A stretch of DNA of 64,000 bases, taken from contig ML133427.1 in NCBI GenBank assembly GCA_003864495.1, positions 2,685,247-2,749,246 of the forward strand, read 5' to 3'. This document shows, piece by piece, positions 23,201 through 35,200 of the stretch; positions within the stretch are counted from its first letter, which is position 1, and every line of letters starts with the position of its first letter. Under the pieces are notes generated by a model. It did not search any database, was not told the DNA's origin, and saw only the letters and a program-made list of their open reading frames with translations. The translations under genes and the position numbers were made by a program. The stretch comes from Nemopilema nomurai (taxonomy: Eukaryota > Cnidaria > Scyphozoa > Rhizostomeae > Rhizostomatidae).

Positions 23201-26200
23201 AAACTCGGAGACTAACAGCGACATTTCTTTTCTGCCAAATTGTTTGACGATATTTTGGAATCTACGGCTTACTTTGGTACCGAATGAATATATAATGATT
23301 CTTTCTACAGTTTTCTTATTCCACCATCACTATCTCGTCGATAATTTAAGGGAAAAGCAATTAATTTTATTTGTGTATAGATTGACAACGGTTTCATAGG
23401 TTACACTAATGACAATAAACTATTTGATTTTAGGCAACTGGCCCAGAGAACCTCTTTTGCAATTACCTTACCCGGATACACCGCGAGGAGGTATCCATTT
23501 CCCCAGTTGTATTTTAAAACTTTTTCTTCATTGTCACCTTGTTTCTCTATTCAGCAACTATTCAGTCAATCCTCAGTTTGTGACAGATCTAGTTCCTTAA
23601 TCGAAGCGAACTCCATACAGTTTTCTTTGCTCTTTCGCCATTTCTCTAGTACTATTTTCGTTTTGATAATAAATGATGTGTAATGAATGTGTCCTGATGG
23701 AAAGTTTTCCTTTGCTTGGTTTAGGATTTCCATTTTATCCTCCATGGCGTCACACAACTGCTGCAGAATCCGCTGGCACAGGTTTGAATTTTTCGAAAGC
23801 AAATGATTTCTTGTGGAAGTAGAATTTCAAATAGGATAAAATCCAATCTATAGATTGGTTGATTGGTTAATTAGTCTAAATATAAGACTGGTTTGCTTAT
23901 TCGATTAATTGATTTAGGATACGATTTGTCGATTGACTATGATCAGGACCTGTTGATTGTTTTGATTAACTGTTTGGTCAGATATAATGATTGCTGATTA
24001 CTGCTATTGATGGATACAGATCGGTTAGAAGTGCGGTCGATTTTACTCTGGCCGAAGTATCTGAATGGCATCCAGGCTACTTGTGTCTGTAGTTCGAAAA
24101 AGCATTTGAAGGCCAGCTGATAGATCACCCTCAATTTTATTTCTAAATTTGCATCGACAGATTTATTTCAATATCTGAAATTTGTTCAGGTAAATATGGT
24201 TAAATGGATGATGCGTCCACGCGACTTGAGCGATATGATGCGATTATATTGGGATAAAGTTCATTCTTAGCGGTTATCCCTTCTTTGTTTCTATTCCAGA
24301 CATATCTTCCAAACTCAACCAAGAAAATCGGCTTCCACCAAGAGCTATTAGTTTTATTTTGGAAACTCTGCGACCTCAACAAGGTAAATCATAAACAGTC
24401 CCATTAAAAAAACAACACTTTTTGTTTCAATTTTGTCCTTGTCAGCTTATATGTCAATGTTTTCATTCAGGAAGCTGCACAGATGTGTTAAATGTTTAAA
24501 AGATTTCCATTTTAGAAAATATTCTTGATAATTCTTAACACCTCAATCCTATAACTTAATTTATTGCATCGTTCTGTACTGTGGTTTGGTTTTTCATCAA
24601 ACTAGACATATTTTTTAGTAAATATTTATTTTTTGGTAACGATTTGTGATAAGCACATTGCTTTGTTTGGTAGCAGGTGAACTTTGACTAGCAGGGGCCT
24701 ACAGCTTCTTAAATCGATGTAGGGTGCATCTCTAATAAGGGTGCATCTCTAATAAGGGTGCATCTCTAATAAGGGTGCATCTCTAATAAGGGTGCATCTC
24801 TAATAAGGGTGCATCTCTAATAAGGGTGCATCTCTAATAAGGGTGCATCTCTAATAAGGGTGCATCTCTAATAAGGGTGCATCTCTAATAAGGGTGCATC
24901 TCTAATAAGGGTGCATCTCTAATAAGGGTGCATCTCTAATAAGGGTGCATCTCTAATAAGGGTGCATCTCTAATAAGGGTGCAATGCCAGGCTCACCCTG
25001 TATAAAGCATCATTTGTTAGTGGGAAAGAATTTAATACTTAATTATCATTTACAATTTGAAATTAGCATCATGACGTTTGTTTCAGAAATTTCTCTTCTA
25101 CGTCTTGAAAAGCAGCGATGTTCTGAACGTCTTGGTGCCAATTCTGTACCATTTGAACGATGCTCGTGGAGACCCATGTAAGTGCATGCCTTTTCATGTC
25201 CTTCCCTCGACCAGTTGGACTGCCACATTCTAATTTCTGCACGACGAAAAATCGAGACGCATAGAAAAACCTTCTTTTGTCTAGCAGTCATTTTCAACTT
25301 GTTATCTTTTAATAGAAAATTGTATTTAATCTAATCAAATGTAATCGAAACATGCAAATTGAAATCAATTCCTTAGAAATGCCTCACTTCTGTTATCTCA
25401 TTTTTTCCAAAGTTTATTCATTTTGAATGGTGATTTCAGTCTATTTTGAATCTAAATGAAACTAAACACAGATAGTGCTTCCCATGCGCTGTTCTTAGAT
25501 GCATGAACCAGAAACCTTGAAACTAAAAAAAGAATAAGCTGCTAAGATCAATTGTGCTGAAGTAAATTGTAAATGAGCTAATGTTTTGTGGTACGAAAAT
25601 TTATGATTGCCAGAAACAGCGGAAACATGATGTTAAAATTATAATTGTGCTGTAGGCAATCATATTTAGCTCAAATTAGCTGAGAATCAGTGGCTCTTCA
25701 ACTGCGGGGCCGTGTTTCCCTACTGGTCTGCATGTATCCCATTGTGGGGGAGCTTTCTCATTCTTCGGCCGCCAGAGTAACCGAGGCGCGGATTAAAAGT
25801 GGCAAAAATGGAACTCCACCGAGCCGGATTCCAACCAGCGACCTAAGGATATCTGAGGGGGTTGACACTTCTACAGTCCTCCGCTCTACCAACTGAGCTA
25901 TCGGTGGCCACGAGAAAAACAGTCATTTCGCTTTAATGTTTGTTTTATCACCTGAATACGTCATTTCGAAGTCCTTTCAATTCAACGAGGTGCAATATCA
26001 CGTGCTTACTTGGTCTAGGATGCACGGGTCATTGCTTTTGAAGTCTGTCGGAAAACCACCCAAATTAGATTGACTGATTATTTTCCTCTATTCTCAAACC
26101 GCTTAACTCGCCGTTTATTTTTTGGATGCCCATTTCTCAACGGCGGTGTATCACGTGCAAACTTGCTGATTATCACGCGCTCTTTCACGTGCACAATAAA

Positions 26201-29200
26201 TTTTTGCGATTAACAAGTATGTATAAAATTTATCATTTCCATGATTTTCAAAGAATTTCCCTTTTTGTAGCTCGAATCGGATTAATGCATATTGGCGTTT
26301 TCATCTTGCTCCTTCTAAGCGGGGAGCGAAATTTTGGTGAGTTACATTTAGGAAAATACTATTTCGAGTTGCGTCTTTATGTCATGGTCCTCCGGTAACG
26401 AGTGGGAAACCAATCGAATTTACTCCACGTGGAGATGCTCAGCGAATTCACACCACGTATAGATAAAAACAGTTGCGTACCAGGTGTTGATAATACCAGC
26501 AATGTTGATAAATATAATAAGGTTAATATAAATAATAAAATATAAATGATAAGGTTAGGGTTTTTGAAAAATGAGAAAGTGTAAATGAGAAAGGCTTTGA
26601 TAACTGCTATGAAAAAGGGTTTCGGTGATCAACATCTCCCATCGCTGTGATGATGCGATTCTTGAACATGCATGGACCTAAATTTGAATAAATATTGCAA
26701 ATGGAACCTAAAACTACCTCGTAAATGTAAAAATGATCGTGTTACGTTCTCATTGCAGGGGTTAGATTGAATAAGCCGTACACAACTAGAATAGCAATGG
26801 ACATTCCAGTTTTTACTGGGACTCACGCAGATCTTCTAATAATAGTAAGTCGTTTTCTTTTTGATTTGTAGTCGATGTTTGACATTGTCACTCCATAGTA
26901 GCTGATGTTCCATGTTTTGAATGAAGGTGTCTGCCTTCTTTTCCCTTTCTCGGTGGATTAATTCAAGCTGCCAGTTTTGAATACGAGCTCAGTTTAGCAC
27001 TTTCTTGGTTTTCCTGAAATATTAAGTACGATGAGCACATTTTTGTTTATTCGACGTCTTTTCCAATAATATTCACGATAATATTCTTATTTTCATTATT
27101 TTTATAATAATATTTTTATTCAATCTTAAGCTTGGTTATAGAAGATGTGCAGAGAATTGGAAGATTCTTTTTCAGAGAAACTTTCTTATCTGCAACCCTA
27201 ATAAAGGGAAGCAGAAATCTAAGGGTTTTTTACGGAAGCGGATAACGGAAAAAGAATCTACTTTGGCAAATACCCTCGGTGATAGGGGGAAAGGTGAAAC
27301 AATATAGCAAACTGTGACAGAAACCCTTTACCAAACGGCACCTTGTCTGATCTATTGCCTTGTATTCACAAATTGTCTTCAAAGAGGTTCTGTTTCATTC
27401 CCCAGCTTTTTGTCCCTCTTATAAACTTGTCCTTGTTCTTGACTTCGTACGTTTGTAGATGGTGATTAGTGAATGATCTTTTGCAGGTTTTTCACAAGAT
27501 TATCACGACCGGTCATCAAAGACTTCACCCTCTTTTCGACTGCTTGCTGACAATCATTGTAAATGGTGAGTATCCGTCCACGATCCAACCTGAATCCGTC
27601 CGCATCCTCATTCGATTTGTATGGATTTTTAATCCTTGTCTGAATGACATACCTTGGTTTGATGTAATCTAGAATGAATCCAGGTGTAGATTTGATTAAC
27701 AGTGCCTTTTTCTGCGTTAGGATCCAAATGCGCTAAGATCATAGTCATATCCAGTCATATCTCGTAAATTATGTGATATTGATTCTTTTTCACTTACTTC
27801 AATATACAGAAGCCAGGACCTAGAATCGACATTTTACTGTTTGAACTTATCAAAATTTCAAAGTGTTCGACTAATGTAAATGATAATTCATAGTTATTGT
27901 AAAAGGCATTATTTTCGATCAAGTATGGTCTCTTAGTTGATGTCGTAACAATGTCGTAACAATTTGAATACAGGAAACAATTTTATTAACTTAATAAATT
28001 ACTTCCAAACCTCTACTAAATGAATAATATTTGTTTGCAGTCTACAAACCTTTTCTTGATTCCATTGTCATGCGAATTCTTTATAAGAAGTTCGATATTT
28101 TTACTCACAAGAACAAAGGCATTTTTCTCTCCGATGCCTCAAATATTCTATACTTCAAGAAAGTCGCTCTTCTTTCTCTTTTTCTTGTTCCTCTTTTTCT
28201 TGTTCCTTTTTTTCTTCTTCCTTTTTTTCTTCTTCCTTTTTTTCTTCTTCTCTTTTTTCTTCTTTCTTTTTTTCTTCTTCCTCTTTTTCTTGTTCCTCTT
28301 TTTCTTGTTCCTCTTTTTTGTTCCTCTTTTTTTCTTCCTCTTTTTCTTCTTCCTCTTTTTCTTCTTCCTCTTTTTCTTCTTCCTCTTTTTCTTCTTCCTC
28401 TTTTTCTTCTTCCTCTTTTTCTTCTTTCTCTTCGCAGCTCCGATTTTCGTCTAAAGACACGCGCGACTGATTGGAAGAGTTTCTTTCTCACTTGGATTCT
28501 ATATTAATAGCGAATCCTTTTGTTTTGCAGTTTCACCCTATTTGAAGTCTCTATCGATGGTGGCAGCAAATAAACTTTTACATTTACTTGAGGTGATAAC
28601 TTTTATTCATCGATCATATTATTTCATATTTAGTGCATTTGAGGGTAATAGTTCTGAGGGCTAGGTGTTAAGTCGCCATTTACAAACTGACCTGTTTAAG
28701 ATTGACTTATTGAAGCAGACACGATCTAGAAATTCGTCATCTATCGCAGTCCATTTTTGGCTAATCATAATATATCATGGCTAATCATTCGTCAAAATAT
28801 ATCTTAAAGCAATGCTATAAGAAATTATCAAGAAAGCCATAAGAATCCTGGGATCGCATGTTAAAGGGTTCAGCTGCTAACAAACAACTCAAGTTTTGTT
28901 TTTATTATGGAATAGATATCTTGGCCTGGCGTAGAAATAGTGCTTGAATTACATCACTTATATGATGAATTGCCTGTGTCCAGCCATGGATAAGATTTAT
29001 TTTTTGAAAGAGTTGGTTTAACTTTATTCGGAAAATGTTAAGCTGTTTTAAAAAGCTCAGACACAATTCTCGAATTTTTTTCTTCAGACTACTGCCAGAT
29101 GTACACTTCTATCTTCTATCTCGTCTATCTCGATTTTTTGAAAAGGACTTGGAGTTATCTTGTGTTAATATAATTTGAAAGCTTTCCAACTTGCTATCTG

Positions 29201-32200
29201 CTTTTCAGTTAGCATCAACGATAAGGCGTTATTGTTATCTTTGAAAGCTTTTGGAGGACACCTTACCGGTGATTGGGTTTGAGTTTATTTGCAAGCTTGG
29301 TCAGTACCAGTTAAATAGTGTTAATGTGCCGGTCCCAATCGACCTTCGGGAGATATGGGGGGCTGGGGGGTTAAGGCTGAAGAGAGGCAGTGAATGAGGT
29401 CGGTCTGTGATGCCTCAATAACAAAATGTTTTGTCCATATGTTACTCTGTTTTTTTTCATTGTCTGTTTATTACATTATTTTCATTATTTTATTATATTA
29501 CATTATTACACCGCCTGTCAGGTTTTCATTTCATCCGGTTCCTTCGTAGGCCTTCTCCACGCCCTGGTTTCTCTTCACCAACGGAACCAATCACCACTTA
29601 GTATTCTTTCTTCTTGAGACCTTCAACAACATTATACAGTATCAGTTTGATGGTGAGTAGCCTCGCATTCAACCTGAGGATAGCTGTCAAGTCATATCAC
29701 CTGCTTAATTATTGATATGGCATAAATTATAGATACAGATCTGGTGTAAATTATAGATACAGATCTGGTGTAAATTATAGATACAGATCTGGTGTAAATT
29801 ATAGATACAGATCTGGTATGAATTATAGATATCTGGTATACGTAAGCACCGTTAGTTTATTTGATTTTCGACAAGCTGTTCCGCACTAACTGATCTTTAT
29901 CAATAAGACTGGTTCATCCGCCGCAGGTTCCGATGTCACTAAAGTTTGGACAGCGTAACACCGCCAAAGCCAACCCATTCTAATGATACTCTCCCCTTAT
30001 TTGTTTGCCTGATTACTTTATTCTTCTGCTCCTGCAAAGCCGTGGCATGACCTCTGCGAAGGATCTGATGCGCATCGAACGCCAAGCCACCCCTTAATCA
30101 ATCCGCGCCAGTCAAACCCCACCGAACTCTGCTTCATCAATTGTCTCTGCCTGTGTGCATTTATCTTTTGACCTGGCCCTTCCACCAATTCTGCTTGGTT
30201 GGCACAGCTTCGATGCTTACATCTCCAGTTACTTCATTTTGCACTCAGGAATATATGTGTGATTCTACTTCCATCCCCCTTCAACGTCCGCTATCTTCCT
30301 TTCCCGTCTTTCATCTCTGCACCCACGTTTCCTCTCCCAATGTCAAAACTTTGTCCTCTTCTCCCGTGCACATATTTTTTGTAAATTTTCGGCCATTCAG
30401 AATAACATTTTGCTTGTTCGTTGTTAACCGTATTTCTAGGTGATTTCCAAGATAAAATTATTGCATTGGTTTCAAAGGCTCATTCTCAGCATCAATGCGA
30501 GAGATTTCTTTTTTAAGCAATGTTCGCAACTTATTTTCACAGGTAACGCCCACCTAGTTTACGCAATCATCAGAAAGCGGAATGTTTTTCACCAGCTGGC
30601 TAATCTGCCAACGGACCCTTCCTCCGTGTCACGCCCCAAGGGAAACGCGAAAAAAAGGACCGACTCTGAATCGTCCCTGGAGGACGGGTGAGTAAAATAT
30701 GGGTTCTCGAGTTTGGTGTTTCATGTTCACCAACAAATATCACAGAAATAGCTCAGAATGGTCCGACAAATACGCATCAGGGGTGTTATTCACTGATGAG
30801 AGCTTTGGAATTGGTTCACAAAACAGGTTTAGTGAGATGAACTGGGTCCATGTCCGCATTTCAGCTATAGCCAAGTGTGAAATGCATGTCCTGAGATGAA
30901 TTTAGCCAGAAGTTTCGTCTTTTTCTGCAAAAGAGAACCGAGTTAAGTCTCTGTGTCGGTTTAAAAACAATGGCTCTCAGTTGTTCCTATGGATTTTGTG
31001 TTGTTGTAAAATGCAAGCGCAACAATTTAACACATTTATAATTCATTGGCAATTGCGGACAGTTGACCTCAATTTGCTTTCGTCAAATCATGTCGCAACC
31101 ATTGACGAATTGTATAAGAAATATTCACGTTGCTGATGTTAGTGGTCGCTAATAGAATGATTCGGCAATTCTGTAAATTGTTCGGCCTACCTTGATATCC
31201 CAGAGTCAGCAAGTTATTCATACATGAATACTGCAACCATGGCAGCGAGCGATGTATACAGACGGATGAATTCATTGCTGTTTTCAGTGACCAGTCAAAA
31301 CTCAGGATAACTCATTAAGAAAACCGCGATTGAAATGCAGAATGGAGTTAAATTATTTGATTTCAACGTTTCTCATAAAACGCCTCGAGAAAAGCGACGC
31401 TTGGACACTACGATTTATAACCATCAATAAATCGATTCTTCCATGCTACATATCTTCATTTTATTGGTTCACCAATCCCAACAATATTTCTCTTGGTCAT
31501 CTCTTTACTTTAGGTATATCCCATCCGCCTTTAATATTGGAACTTTGCTTCTTATATTCAAAACAGACAGTTATCCTTTGCTCAAAACCTGTTTTGCAAT
31601 TTATTCGTTGGCTCGTGAAATGACAAGTTATAAACTTATTAGTCGAGTAGACAGATTAATCCTTCATAATTTGTTTCGACATTGCAATATTCATGTTTGT
31701 CACAATAAAGTCATACTTCAACCACAAGAATTTTTTTCGTGGCTTGACAGAAACATTGCCCTCCAAAGACAATCTCTTTGCTTTTTATCACTTTTTAGCA
31801 TTTGATTTTCTTCTAGCGAGATTGTCCAGCCGAGATTAGATGGCATTCCCACAATGACCAAAACAGGTTTGTATTCGGTGTTCAAAATATTTTACATTTA
31901 AAGTCAATTAATACTTCTTGTTTGTTTCTTGATATATTCCTATTTTGATTAACTAAGGGTTATTGTTTGATGTAGTTTGGTTGCTGGGAAACTTAGTTGC
32001 TTTCTGGTGCCTTTAATGATGCTGTTTCTGGCATCATCAGAGTCGAAGCATATTCCTGCTATGTATTTGTGGTAATGTCATTAAAATGGCTTTTCTCTAA
32101 ATGCCCCCTCCCCCTGTCTCGCAAATGCCCTCCACCCCTATCTCATATTATCTCAGGCCCCGAGGGAGCAAATTAAATAGGTGTAGCGAGGCGGAGTTGT

Positions 32201-35200
32201 GTTTTTGATTTGAGGCTTGGAGATTTCAATTTTAGTTCAAAATCCACACGCAGAGCAAGGTAGTCCCACGCGCCGCCCCGGAGAGCACCACCGAGCCACC
32301 CCTGACGGGCAGCCGGCCGACAGCGAATACCCAACGCAGAAGCGGCCCGATGCCTCCGGTTTTTTTGCCACTGCGGAATGGGTAGGTTTTTAACCCGATT
32401 TTGTTTCGGTTCTTGAATAGTCAAATTCCGCGTGCAAGTTCTGATTTTGCAAATTGAAAGTTTCCAGGTAAAGCAGTATTGCTGAAACTTGGAATAGTAT
32501 GCAGAGACGTGCTAGGCAACTACAATGTATTCAGTGCAGTGGGCTACATGTTATGTACAATCCAGATGCAGGGGCGGATCCAGCGTTTGAGTTTGGGGAG
32601 GGCCATTTAAGAAAGAAAAGGGGGGCTGGATAAATCTTCGTAGACACGCCCTTCAAAACTTAAAGAACATTGGCATGGTCCTTTTTCTACCAGAAGACTT
32701 CACAACAAGCTTAACTCTCTCTCGAGGACTAGAAAATTAGGAAAATTCATTACTGTGACAAATATTCAAACGAAATAACAAAATAATCATATTGACAGGA
32801 TGTCACAATGCAAGTGACAACTGTACCATTTGTTGGAAGTCAGCAGTAAATTTTGAGCACAAGATTATTCTTAAACTATTTTTTTCCCAACACAAGGTGT
32901 AAGTAAATTCGCCTTAAAATCAAAGAAAAATGTTCAATCTCTTTTGGTATGTCGCTTTATCATCAAGAACAACAAAAAACCAAAACAACAAATTTAATGT
33001 TAAAATGTAACACCTTATGATACGAATATGGTGCTAATACAAAGGCATTATTTCAATCCTGTGAAAATTGTTTTGCATTGGAAAAAACATAGATTAAAGA
33101 AACATTTTAGTCTTGATGAAGGTTGAGCCTGGCATCATTCTAAATTGTTATTCTGTTTTAGCAATTTTGCCCGAATGTAAATTAGTCTAAGTAGTCGATA
33201 ATAAATTTTAGCCACATGCATAACTTTTACAGATCGTCCCATCTTTATCATTCTTGCGAAGTTTTTAAGGTTTTCCTCATATTCAATTCTAATACGGGAT
33301 CTAATACTGTTTGATCCAAAGTCGTCTGATTTGGTCAATGATGAATCACATCTTTGACTTCAAATAGACTGCAAATGTGTACTGACATTATTTTGCTTTC
33401 CCTGGAATAATGTTTGGCACCAAAAAGCTGCAAGAAGACAAAGATCCGAATAAAATCAAAAGGGCAAGGGCGCAAATTGTCAAAAAATCTGTCCCGTTTC
33501 GAGGTTTTCTAAAAATAATGCAATTTCACTGCTTCTTTTTTAAATTTTTTTCGGATTGATTAGATATTAGGTGTATCTCTGATTTCCGCAAAATCATTCA
33601 ATCAAAGCACTCATATGCTTCTAGTGTCACCTAACATGAAGTGTAATATGCGGGAGATATTGCCTTGTTAGTTTGATATACAAGTTGAGGTATTTATTTA
33701 AATTTTTTCGATGTAGAATCATACCGTTTTGGGGGGCACGGCCCCCCACCCACATAACCCCCCCCATAGATCCGCCACTGCCCAGATGGTAGAGGAATGA
33801 CTCTTGGTGCTCTTGTTAACCTTGTGCCCCTGTTAACCTGCCAACCTCAACCATGTTCTTTACAAACATCTCTTCTGAGCTACACATTCAAATCTTAATT
33901 TACCTTATTATTTGAATACATGTTTCGTTTTTTCGAATTTATGTTTCGTCATTCTATTTCTGTTTCGTTTTTCAATTTTCTGTTTCGTTTTTCGATATTC
34001 TGCTTCGTCATTCGATTTTCTGAATCGTTTTTCGATTTTCTGTTTCGTTTTTCGATTTTCTGTCTCGCCATTAACGATTTTCTGCTTCAAAACCCTGTTG
34101 ACCCTTCTTTGTCTTCACTCGTTTGTTCATCAAGTTTTTTGTTTTTATTTTTTTTTCATTTCTTATTCCGCCATTCTTTTGTTTCATTTTTCCTTTATCT
34201 TCTATAACAGTCGCTTGAAAATATTGTCTCTGAGCATCCAGAACAACACCTGCTTACAGCTCGTGCCGTCTGCTGCAACCTGTTTTTTTGTATGGCTCTG
34301 ATTGGTCCACTTGCTGATTTGTAATCGCGATTGACCAATAATATTTTGATTCCCAACGCCTGGTGATAGTCACATGGCAATATTTTTTGAATACCACAGA
34401 CAGAAATTGGCGTTTGAAAAACAACAATATTCTGGCTCATTCTCTTTTGATGCTTTATCTACTTAAGTTGTTTCCCCGTGTTTGTTTTAAGATAAACCAC
34501 AGTCCATCATTAGATATCGTGAAAGACCCGTTAGTTTATGTATTTCTGAACGAGTTTTCTGGTTTTCCAAGGTGCATTCATGGAAGCAGAAGCTGCCTCT
34601 TCAAACGATAATGAGGCTGTTGCAAGTCCTTGTGCCGCAGGTCGAGAAGATTTGTATAGACAAGTGAGTTCAGAGGCTGTCTTTTAGGCTAATACTGCCC
34701 TTTTCAAGACAAAAATTATTAAAATTACAAGAAAAGGAAGATTATGTGCATATAGGCTTACTTTGTGGGTAGGATGTGTTGTAAATCAAAGTATTTTTCC
34801 TGTATCCATGGCATAGTTCCAACTACACTCAAGAATAGTGAGAAAAACGGAGATGAATACGATCTGTTGGAGAGTAAAGGGATGGTTAGGATAAAATATG
34901 ACGAGAGGAAAGATGAAAATGTCAGAGAGAAAGAAAATGAAACTAGAATCTTAAGATAAACTTTTCATTTGATTTTAATTGGTGCTCATGCATACGTTTG
35001 CCTTGTTTACTCGATTAGCTGTAGGTTTTGACAATCGGTTATATGAAAAATCATGCGGCATTGATGATTTGAAATGTTTTGGCATTCATGACAATCAGGC
35101 TAGGTAGGGGTTATTTCATGGCAGTTACAGAGCGTTGGGCCGTAATGTTTTGCAATTTTAAGTCGATACCAATGCTTTAAAGAGCTGTGTTTTGTTTGAA

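Noticed and set aside
24722..24983. CRISPR-like direct repeat array
   Set aside because: Units are contiguous 17-mers with no unique spacers, inside a eukaryotic intron.
28020..28507. Overlapping Phe/Leu-rich and Lys/Glu-rich long open frames
   Set aside because: They are translations of a pyrimidine microsatellite in HID1 intron 19, open because of composition.
34210..34270. Possible extra HID1 exon after 'ttctataacag' (SLENIVSEHPEQHLLTA)
   Set aside because: Its phase does not fit between exons 24 and 25, which already join in frame, and the family has no matching segment.
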